This document shows, in pieces, positions 1 through 5,390 of a DNA stretch of 13,100 nt; within the stretch, counting starts at the first letter, position 1; every line of letters begins with the position of its first letter. The notes beneath the pieces were generated by a model. It did no database searches and had not been told where the DNA came from. It was given only the letters and a program-made list of their open reading frames with translations. Where the stretch lies: the NCBI GenBank assembly GCA_012841845.1, contig DUTZ01000043.1:1-13100 (forward strand). The letters are read 5' to 3'. A program made the position numbers and the translations under genes. Source of the stretch: Actinomycetales bacterium (GTDB lineage Bacteria; Actinomycetota; Actinomycetes; Mycobacteriales; Mycobacteriaceae).

Positions 1-1
1 C

Positions 2-964
2 ACCGCTGTCGACGTCGTGCTGGCACCCACCGCCGAGAGCGGTGCCCGAGCACGTTCCCTCGGGGCCGGGGACGTGCGGGTCGTGCCCCTGCCGTCCGAG
101 CGGACGCCCCGCGGCGAGGTGCTCGCAGCCGACGGGGTCCGCTTCGTCGCCACCCTCGAGACGATCGCAGCCCGGGGCGCCGCTGCCGGCCCCACCGTCG
201 AGCAACGCGATGTCGACCGGCCCCGGACGGCCCGCCGGCCCGGGCCGCTCCGGGAACGGGCCGGTGCCCTGAGGGCTGCCGTGCGCTCCACGGCACACGC
301 AGCCCTCGACGCTCGCCGAGGTGAGCTGCGGATCGGCTTTCGCGACCTGCCGGAGTGGGTCCGCCCGACGGATGTCCTCCTCGCTCACAGCGAGGCGGCC
401 GAGGGGGTCATCCGACTCGCCCGCAGACTCGGACTGCCCTTGACAGCCCGTCCCGTCGCAGCGTGGGCCGCACTCGGCGCGCTGTCCGCCGTGCTCCGGG
501 TGCGCGACGGCAACCGTCGCACGAGTGTCATCGTCGACCCCGCCGCACCCGGGTCGGTGTTCTCCCGCTGGGCCAGAGCGATCGGGTATGCGCCGGTTCC
601 GCTCGACCCGGCCCTGCCCGTCGACGCCGGAACCCTTGATGTCATCACCCGGCTGCACCCGGCCGGCTGCACGAGTCACGATGTCGAGTCGACGCTCGCG
701 CGGGCCGCGCGGCTGCTGCGCCGCGGTGGTCTGCTCTGCCTGACCCTGCCCGTCGGGGGCCCGACGACCCCGGCTTCTGTCCTGCCCGCCGATCTGCGCG
801 GAGTCGTCGCGAGGGCCGACGCCCTGGGCCTGACCCTCGTCGGCGACCTCGACCGGGACCTCGTTCCCCTGCTCACGAGCCTGCACAGCCGGATCGCGAC
901 CCACCGCCCCGGGGCGCGCACCGCCCACGCCCTCGTCCGGCTGACGTTCCGGAGAACCTCGTGA
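2..964 (+). CDS. Methyltransferase-like protein, 5'-truncated by window edge
   Basis: The reading frame is open to the left edge (it reads T-A-V-D-V-V-L-A-P before the first possible GTG at 17), so the true start probably lies upstream. The visible part is about 320 residues. The first 30 or so residues resemble the end of a Rossmann-like or glycosyltransferase lobe (DVVLAP, then VRVVPLP). Residues about 55-90 are an Arg/Pro-rich linker. The C-terminal part (nt 520-800) looks like the second half of a class I SAM-dependent methyltransferase: a beta strand VIVDP, then LDVITRLHP, then ARAARLLRRGGLLCLTLPVGG, the usual helix plus GG-turn plus strand. I see no canonical GxGxG SAM motif, so the family call is tentative and the protein could be an inactive relative. 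Its stop overlaps the next start by 4 nt (GTGA, 961-964), indicating translational coupling to the membrane protein downstream. Confidence 0.5.
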   Translation, partial: TAVDVVLAPTAESGARARSLGAGDVRVVPLPSERTPRGEVLAADGVRFVATLETIAARGAAAGPTVEQRDVDRPRTARRPGPLRERAGALRAAVRSTAHAALDARRGELRIGFRDLPEWVRPTDVLLAHSEAAEGVIRLARRLGLPLTARPVAAWAALGALSAVLRVRDGNRRTSVIVDPAAPGSVFSRWARAIGYAPVPLDPALPVDAGTLDVITRLHPAGCTSHDVESTLARAARLLRRGGLLCLTLPVGGPTTPASVLPADLRGVVARADALGLTLVGDLDRDLVPLLTSLHSRIATHRPGARTAHALVRLTFRRTS

Positions 965-1935
965 CGGTTGTTCCCTTCGTGCGCCGGCGCCGTCGGCTCG
1001 CCATCTTCCGGCTCGCGCTCATGCTCGTCGTGCTCGCCGCCGTCGTCGTCGCGCTGTGGACGTCGTGGGACGACGTCGCCCCCTATCTGGGCGCCCTCAC
1101 TGCCGGCAACCTCGCCCTGGCGTTCCTCGCCGCCCTCGTCACCCCGTTCTTCACCATGCTCGGCTGGCGCCGCCTCCTCGCCGATCTCGACAGCACTCTG
1201 GGCATTGCCCCGGCAGCCGGGGTCTTCTTCGTCGGGCAGCTCGGCAAGTATGTGCCCGGCTCCATCTGGGCCGTCCTCGCCCAGACGGAGATGGGCTCCC
1301 GCCTCGGCGTCCCCCGCCGCCGCGTCGGCGTCGTCGGGCTGCTCGCCATCGCCCTCGCTCTCCTGAGCGGGGGAGTGATCGGGCTCCCGGCGCTGCCCGT
1401 TCTCATCGGCCGGACCGAGCTCGGCGGGTACGCCGTGGTCGCCGTCGTTCTCATCCTCTCCGTCCTCTGCTATCCGCCGCTCCTCAACTGGGGGATCCGG
1501 CGTGGGCTCCGGATCCTCCGGCAGCCCCCGCTCGAGCACGCGCTCAGCGGCCGGGCGATCGTCGTCACGCTGCTGTGGTTCACGCTCTCGTGGGCGTGCA
1601 GTGGCCTCGCCGTCGTGCTCGTCGCCGCGGATGTCGGGGAGGGTCTGTCCATCACCTCCCCGAGCCTGCTGCTCCTCGCGCTCTGCGGGTTCGCGCTCTC
1701 GGCCACCTTCGGCATGATCAGCGTCATCTTCCCCGCCGGTGTCGGGGTCCGGGACGGCGTGCTCGCCCTCATCCTCGCCACCGTCATGCCGCTGGCCGCC
1801 GCGGCTGCCGTCGCCGTCGTCATCCGGTTCCTCACGATCCTCGTCGACGTGCTCGTCGCGGCGGCGGGGTGGACGTGGGGCCGCGAGCACGACCTCATCG
1901 ACGGCGGCCGCCTCGAGCCCGTGGACACGCCGTGA
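961..1935 (+). CDS. Flippase-like membrane protein (LPG synthase TM / UPF0104 family)
   Basis: This 324-residue protein is hydrophobic over most of its length. It has a basic N-terminus (VRRRRR) and about seven or eight membrane segments, near residues 14-31, 48-65, 122-145, 153-172, 197-218, 232-258 and 263-298. Two family hallmarks are visible: GQLGKYVPGSIWAVLAQ, with GKYVPG at residues 95-100, and FPAGVGVRDGV from about residue 257. These match the transmembrane domain of lysylphosphatidylglycerol synthases (PF03706). The soluble aminoacyl-transferase domain of MprF is absent, as in the many stand-alone 'flippase-like' members often found beside glycosyltransferases, so lipid or glycolipid translocation is more likely than lysyl-PG synthesis. 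The acidic residue usual after the second motif is Asp265 here. The GTG start at 961 overlaps the upstream stop, and the TGA overlaps the next start (1932-1935), so it is the middle gene of a coupled operon. Confidence 0.85.
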   Translation: MTVVPFVRRRRRLAIFRLALMLVVLAAVVVALWTSWDDVAPYLGALTAGNLALAFLAALVTPFFTMLGWRRLLADLDSTLGIAPAAGVFFVGQLGKYVPGSIWAVLAQTEMGSRLGVPRRRVGVVGLLAIALALLSGGVIGLPALPVLIGRTELGGYAVVAVVLILSVLCYPPLLNWGIRRGLRILRQPPLEHALSGRAIVVTLLWFTLSWACSGLAVVLVAADVGEGLSITSPSLLLLALCGFALSATFGMISVIFPAGVGVRDGVLALILATVMPLAAAAAVAVVIRFLTILVDVLVAAAGWTWGREHDLIDGGRLEPVDTP

Positions 1936-2855
1936 CCGCGGCCCTCGAGAGGCTCCTCGAGTTCCCGACCGACCGGAGCGCCGGCGCCATCCTGTCCGTG
2001 TTCCGCCGAGGAGCCGGCGACCCGACGACCCACGCGGAGAGTCGGGGATCGGGCCGGCGCTGGATCGCGTGGCGCACCCCGCTCGGGCCGGTGACGAGCC
2101 GGTTCGAGCAGCGCTCCGAGCGCCAGGTCCACGTCTCGGGATGGGGACCTGGCGCCGAGTGGCTGATCGAGCAGGCGCCGGCGCTGCTCGGCCAGGACGA
2201 CGACGTCACCGGGTTCCGCCCGCGCCACCCGGTCGTGGCCGAGGTCTGGCGCCGGCTCGGCGGCTGGCGGGTCCCCACCTCCGGTCTCGTCGTCCAGACG
2301 CTCGTGCCCGCCGTCATCGAGCAGAAGGTGACCGGGAAGGAGGCCTTCGGTGCCTACCGACGTCTCGTGCGACGCTACGGGACTCCCGCTCCCGGGCCGG
2401 GACTCGACCTCGGCCTCGTCGTCCCGCCGGACGCGCCCACCTGGGCGCGGATCCCGTCCTGGGAGTGGCTGCGGGCCTCGGTCGACAGTGCCCGATCGGA
2501 CACGATCATGCGCGCCCTGGTCAGCCCCGGACGGCTCGAGGAGTGCGGTTCGGTCGCCCTCCCGGCAGCGCACCGGCGACTGCGCTCCGTCCCGGGCATC
2601 GGCGTGTGGACCGCTGCGGAGGTGGCCCAGCGGGCTCTCGGAGACGCCGATGCGGTGAGCTTCGGCGACTATCACGTCGCCAAGAACATCGGGTATGTGC
2701 TCACCGGCGAGGAGGTCGACGACGACGGCCTCGCCGAGCTGCTGGAACCGTATGCGGGCCACCGCTATCGCGTGCAGCGGCTCATCGAGCTGGCCGGACT
2801 GGGCCGGCCGCGTCACGGCCCGCGGATGGCACCCCGCACGCACCTGCCGCGCTGA
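1932..2855 (+). CDS. DNA-3-methyladenine glycosylase (HhH-GPD family)
   Basis: A 307-residue protein that would excise alkylated bases in base-excision repair in the cytoplasm. The C-terminal half carries the helix-hairpin-helix/GPD signature: LRSVPGIGVWTAAEVAQRAL with PGIG at residues 221-224, followed by VSFGDYHVAKN. Asp246 lies where AlkA has its catalytic aspartate (compare the GIG-W-TA...DDY pattern in E. coli AlkA). An upstream helix, VIEQKVTGKEAFGAYRRL, matches the family's conserved 'Q+VT...A...+L' segment. The N-terminal third (WRTPLGPVTSRFE...) fits the beta-rich AlkA-like N domain. No C-terminal iron-sulfur cysteines are present, so it is not an EndoIII/MutY type. The start is the GTG at 1932, which overlaps the preceding TGA. 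The gene converges on cofE with only 9 nt between stops and a perfect hairpin spanning both. The link to the membrane genes upstream looks positional rather than functional. Confidence 0.85.
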   Translation: MTAALERLLEFPTDRSAGAILSVFRRGAGDPTTHAESRGSGRRWIAWRTPLGPVTSRFEQRSERQVHVSGWGPGAEWLIEQAPALLGQDDDVTGFRPRHPVVAEVWRRLGGWRVPTSGLVVQTLVPAVIEQKVTGKEAFGAYRRLVRRYGTPAPGPGLDLGLVVPPDAPTWARIPSWEWLRASVDSARSDTIMRALVSPGRLEECGSVALPAAHRRLRSVPGIGVWTAAEVAQRALGDADAVSFGDYHVAKNIGYVLTGEEVDDDGLAELLEPYAGHRYRVQRLIELAGLGRPRHGPRMAPRTHLPR

Positions 2856-2869
2856 CCGCGCCGGTCAGC
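2851..2869. terminator. Bidirectional hairpin containing both convergent stop codons
   Basis: GCTGACCG (2851-2858), a CGC loop, and CGGTCAGC (2862-2869) form a perfect 8-bp stem. The glycosylase stop TGA (2853-2855) sits in the left arm and the cofE stop (TCA at 2865-2867 on this strand) in the right arm. There is no T-tract on either side, as is common for actinobacterial hairpins. A two-way terminator role is inferred from position and symmetry. Confidence 0.6.
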
Positions 2870-3902
2870 ACTCGGCGAGGGTCACCGTCAGACGCGAACC
2901 GGTCCGGTCGACGGACTCGACCGTGAGGTCCTCGCTCGCGCAGGCCACCTCGAGGCTGGCCAGGGCCCGCCCCAGGACGAACTCGTCGTCCGCGTGCAGC
3001 TCGACCTGCGGCCAGTCGGCTGTTGCGACGACACCTTCCACGGCGTGAAGCGCAACTCGCACCGCCCGGGCGGCCCGGTCGCCCGCCTTCTCCGGGCCGA
3101 CGGACCGGATGCCGATCTCGGTCGCGTCGACGGACCCCGGAACGACCCCGAGGGCAGCGCGGACCGCCTCGACCGGACCGGTGTGGAACCAGTCACCCGG
3201 GCCGGTGCGGACCAGATCCGAGGCGCTGGACATGCCCGGATCCGTTGTGGCCCAGGGCAGCCCACGGACGACCGCGACGGGCTGGTGGGAGATCTTGCCC
3301 TTGACGAGGTCCGCTGCCGCGGCGATCTCGTCGGCGACCGCGATCGTCGTCACGACGAGGGGACGTCCGTCGGTGTCGCTGTCGCCGCGGTGGTCGTGCA
3401 GCGCCACGACGCCCGCGCTGCCGAGCGCGAAGTCGACGACCCCGGCCCGCCAGGGACGCCCGGCCGTGTCGGAGACGATCACGCCGAGCGCCCGGTCCTC
3501 CGGCCAGTCGAGCGCACGTCGCAGGGAGTCCAGCACGGCGCGGGCCGCGGCGTCCGGGTCGCGAGGGAGAACGAGGACCCCGCCGTCCGGGCCGAGGTTG
3601 GACTCGTCGACACCGGCCGCGGCCATGACCGGTCCCGCTGCTGCCTCGACGACCCGGGTCACCCGCCCCGCGGTGGTCCGCTCGGCGACGACCCGCAGCG
3701 TCTCTGCCGCGATGGCCGCGTCCCGAGAGGTGTGTCGTCGCAGGCCGAGCGCCTTGGCGACGATCTTGCTCGCGAAGACGAGGATGTCTCCGGGCTCGAG
3801 GGCCAGGCCTGCGGCGCCGACCGCCTCGGCGATGACCGCGCCGAGGTCGTCCCCGGCGGTGATCTCCGGGACCCCGGGGACGGGGAGGATCCGGACGCTC
3901 AC
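2865..3902 (-). CDS. cofE: Coenzyme F420-0:L-glutamate ligase (CofE/FbiB N-domain type)
   Basis: A 345-residue protein that adds gamma-linked glutamates to F420-0 using GTP. Residues 1 to about 250 are a clear CofE domain: GDILVFASKIVAKALG (residues 38-53), DESNLGPDGGVLVLPRDPD, VSDTAGRPWRAG (Asp145) and KGKISHQPVAVVRGL. In mycobacterial FbiB this domain is followed by an FMN-binding nitroreductase domain of about 200 residues that reduces dehydro-F420-0. Here only about 95 residues follow (251-345), with no FMN/nitroreductase pattern: a helix rich in Ala/Arg, then ELHADDEFVLGRALASLEVA and a beta-like LTVESV...RLTVTLAEC tail. The reductase step must therefore be supplied elsewhere, or this tail is something different. 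The start is the GTG at 3902, which overlaps the cofD stop by 4 nt, so the two are translated together. The longer open frame running upstream on this strand is a GC artefact. Confidence 0.9.
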   Translation of the reverse strand: MSVRILPVPGVPEITAGDDLGAVIAEAVGAAGLALEPGDILVFASKIVAKALGLRRHTSRDAAIAAETLRVVAERTTAGRVTRVVEAAAGPVMAAAGVDESNLGPDGGVLVLPRDPDAAARAVLDSLRRALDWPEDRALGVIVSDTAGRPWRAGVVDFALGSAGVVALHDHRGDSDTDGRPLVVTTIAVADEIAAAADLVKGKISHQPVAVVRGLPWATTDPGMSSASDLVRTGPGDWFHTGPVEAVRAALGVVPGSVDATEIGIRSVGPEKAGDRAARAVRVALHAVEGVVATADWPQVELHADDEFVLGRALASLEVACASEDLTVESVDRTGSRLTVTLAEC

Positions 3903-4888
3903 GACCGGCCCAGGGAGAGCGCGAGATCGAGTGCGGCGCCGGCGATGTCGGCCGCCGCAGCGACGGACGTCATGAGCAGCGGCCCGTCGTGCGCCGCCGT
4001 CCGCACCCCGCGCACGGTGGTCGTAGCATCCGCGGGGTCGACGAGCCAGCCGTCGAGGAAGTCGGCGTACAGCCCGGCCACCGCACCGGTCGTCGCCTCG
4101 ACCCCGATCGTCGCGAGGCAGGTGTCTGCGTGCCCGCGCACCGGGGCACCCCCGATGAGGGGACTGACGCCGACGACCGGAGCAGCGGTGCCGCGCAGGG
4201 AGTCCCGGACGCCGGGCACCCCGAGGATGATGCCGATCGAGACGACCGGGTTGCTCGGCGGGAGCAGGACCACGTCGGCGGAGCGGATCGCCTCGAGGAC
4301 CCCCGGCGCCGCCGCGGCCCGGTCCATGCCGGCGACGACGAACCGCTCGGCCGGCTCGGCCGCCCGCATCCGGACCCACCACTCCTGGAAGTGCACCGCC
4401 CGGGGTTCCTCCCCGGAGAGGACGACGTGCGTCTCGACGGGATGGTCGGTCATCGGGAGCAGGCGGATGCCCTGGTCGGGCAGACCCCACCGCTGCGCGA
4501 GCCGGGCGGTCACCGCGGAGAGCGTGTGCCCCTGGCCGAGCCACTGGGACCGGACGATGTGCGTCGCGAGATCGAGGTCCCCGAGCCGGAACCAGTCGGG
4601 CTGGGCGCCGTAGGCGAGCAGCTCGTCCTGGACGCGGTATGACTCCTCGGCGCGTCCCCAGCCCTGCTCCTCGTGAGCGCCCCCACCGAGGGTGTACAGG
4701 AGGGAGTCGAGGTCGGGGCACACCCGCAGCCCGAACAGGGTGATGTCGTCCCCGGTGTTGCCGATGACGGTGATCTCGTGCGGGCCGTCGGCACTGCCGG
4801 TATCGTTGCCGCGCTGGTCGAGGTGGTGGCGCAGTCCACGGATGAATCGGGCACCGCCGATGCCGCCGGCCAGAGCTGTGATTCGCAT
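3899..4888 (-). CDS. cofD: CofD/FbiA 2-phospho-L-lactate/PEP transferase (F420 biosynthesis)
   Basis: A 329-residue cytoplasmic transferase that moves the phospho-lactyl or phosphoenolpyruvyl moiety from its guanylated donor onto the deazaflavin Fo, giving F420-0 or dehydro-F420-0. Family signatures are present in order: ALAGGIGGARF (GGIGG at 8-12), VIGNTGDDITLFGL (NTGDD at 44-48), CPDLDSLLYTLGG, LPPSNPVVSIGIILGVPGVR and VVGVSPLIGGAPVRG. The length matches the family. I chose ATG 4888 (MRITALAGG) over a TTG at 4900 because CofD proteins start just before the GG loop. No strong Shine-Dalgarno or promoter is visible on this strand, only a G/T-rich GGTTGGG stretch just upstream. The gene is divergent from whiB and coupled to cofE by a 4-nt overlap. 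Confidence 0.93.
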   Translation of the reverse strand: MRITALAGGIGGARFIRGLRHHLDQRGNDTGSADGPHEITVIGNTGDDITLFGLRVCPDLDSLLYTLGGGAHEEQGWGRAEESYRVQDELLAYGAQPDWFRLGDLDLATHIVRSQWLGQGHTLSAVTARLAQRWGLPDQGIRLLPMTDHPVETHVVLSGEEPRAVHFQEWWVRMRAAEPAERFVVAGMDRAAAAPGVLEAIRSADVVLLPPSNPVVSIGIILGVPGVRDSLRGTAAPVVGVSPLIGGAPVRGHADTCLATIGVEATTGAVAGLYADFLDGWLVDPADATTTVRGVRTAAHDGPLLMTSVAAAADIAGAALDLALSLGRS

Positions 4889-4962
4889 GGCCCAACCCAA
4901 CCACGCGGGGGGCCGCGAGGCGGAACCGGCCCGGCCCGCAGCGACCGTTAGCAGATTGGCGC

Positions 4963-4992
4963 TTGACTTTCAGTGCATGACACGCGTGTAAT
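4963..4992 (+). promoter_or_regulatory. whiB promoter (sigma-70-like -35/-10)
   Basis: TTGACT (4963-4968) and TGTAAT (4987-4992) differ from the consensus hexamers by one base each and are separated by 18 nt. The region is unusually AT-rich for this genome. The predicted transcription start is near 4999, giving a leader of about 90 nt before the whiB ATG. No other candidate of similar quality lies in the divergent gap. Confidence 0.65.
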
Positions 4993-5000
4993 TTCATGCA
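4974..5000. repeat. Inverted repeat over the whiB promoter (candidate operator)
   Basis: TGCATGA (4974-4980) and TCATGCA (4994-5000) are perfect 7-bp inverted arms separated by 13 nt, covering the -35/-10 spacer, the -10 element and the predicted start site. Nested inside is the 10-bp perfect palindrome ACACGCGTGT (4980-4989). GACAC, the core that Streptomyces WhiA binds, occurs at 4979-4983 and again at 5006-5010. The placement suggests repressor or activator binding. The identity of the protein is not readable from the sequence, and a 5-mer match is weak evidence. Confidence 0.45.
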
Positions 5001-5058
5001 TGTGAGACACCGGCCACGGTGTCGGCGGAAACGAAACACGAAGAGCAAGACGCAGTAC

Positions 5059-5079
5059 CAGGGTCGAGTGCAGGGTCGA
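5059..5079 (+). repeat. Direct repeat in whiB leader
   Basis: Two exact copies of CAGGGTCGA (5059-5067 and 5071-5079) are separated by GTG, a 12-nt period. The second copy runs directly into the whiB Shine-Dalgarno sequence. It could be a protein or RNA-level control site, or chance duplication in the leader. Confidence 0.5.
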
Positions 5080-5087
5080 AGGAGAGG
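5079..5087 (+). promoter_or_regulatory. whiB ribosome binding site
   Basis: AAGGAGAGG, with core GGAG at 5081-5084 and 6 nt to the ATG at 5091. This is one of the few clear Shine-Dalgarno sequences in the window and fixes the start, although the frame stays open upstream to a GTG at 5019. Confidence 0.8.
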
Positions 5088-5090
5088 CGC

Positions 5091-5348
5091 ATGTTCGAGC
5101 TCCACGTGGTGGACGAGGTCGACGAGACAGAGCTGTCGTGGCAGGAGCGTTCTCTCTGCGCCCAGACGGACCCCGAGGCGTTCTTCCCGGAGAAGGGCGG
5201 CTCCACCCGCGAGGCCAAGAAGGTCTGCACCGGGTGCGAGGTCCGGGCGGAGTGCCTCGAGTACGCCCTGAAGAACGACGAGCGCTTCGGCATCTGGGGC
5301 GGCCTCTCCGAGCGGGAGCGCCGCAAGCTGAAGAAGCGCGCGGTCTGA
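5091..5348 (+). CDS. whiB: WhiB-family iron-sulfur transcriptional regulator (WhiB/WhiB2/WhmD type)
   Basis: An 85-residue protein with all Wbl hallmarks: four cysteines (C23, C46, C49, C55) in the C-x22-C-x2-C-x5-C arrangement that binds a [4Fe-4S] cluster, the turn motif GIWGG (67-71), and a basic C-terminal tail RERRKLKKRAV for DNA contact. The N-terminus is acidic (DEVDETELSWQERSLC). Location between cofD/cofE and the glycosyltransferase-to-manB block identifies it as the orthologue of Streptomyces WhiB and mycobacterial WhiB2/WhmD, which act in sporulation septation and cell division respectively. Such proteins usually work with a partner (WhiA for Streptomyces WhiB, or a sigma factor). 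It has its own promoter with flanking repeats, a leader of about 90 nt, and a hairpin after the stop, suggesting it is largely transcribed as its own unit. Confidence 0.95.
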   Translation: MFELHVVDEVDETELSWQERSLCAQTDPEAFFPEKGGSTREAKKVCTGCEVRAECLEYALKNDERFGIWGGLSERERRKLKKRAV

Positions 5349-5364
5349 CGACCCGGCCCTGGCT

Positions 5365-5382
5365 GTCGGCGCTGCCGCCGAC
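5365..5382 (+). terminator. Hairpin after whiB
   Basis: GTCGGCG (5365-5371), a CTGC loop, and CGCCGAC (5376-5382) form a perfect 7-bp GC-rich stem 16 nt after the whiB stop and 8 nt before the next ATG. There is no T-tract. It may end or attenuate the whiB transcript. It lies where the ribosome binding site of the following gene would be, so it could also restrict translation of that gene. Confidence 0.5.
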
Positions 5383-5390
5383 CGATCCCG

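Noticed and set aside
676..1890. A long minus-strand open frame (404 codons) opposite the flippase-like gene.
   Set aside because: It consists of low-complexity Glu/Asp/Gly/Arg runs with no domain pattern, as expected opposite a high-GC membrane protein gene.
5019..5090. An N-terminal extension of WhiB from GTG 5019.
   Set aside because: ATG 5091 has a clear AAGGAGAGG site, the extension contains the direct repeat and that ribosome site, and it does not resemble WhiB proteins.
4996..5271. ATG codons in the whiB leader, including an ATG-TGA at 5000-5005 and a longer frame from 4996.
   Set aside because: The predicted transcription start lies at about the same place, no Shine-Dalgarno precedes them, and the encoded peptide is Arg/Ser-rich shadow sequence overlapping whiB.
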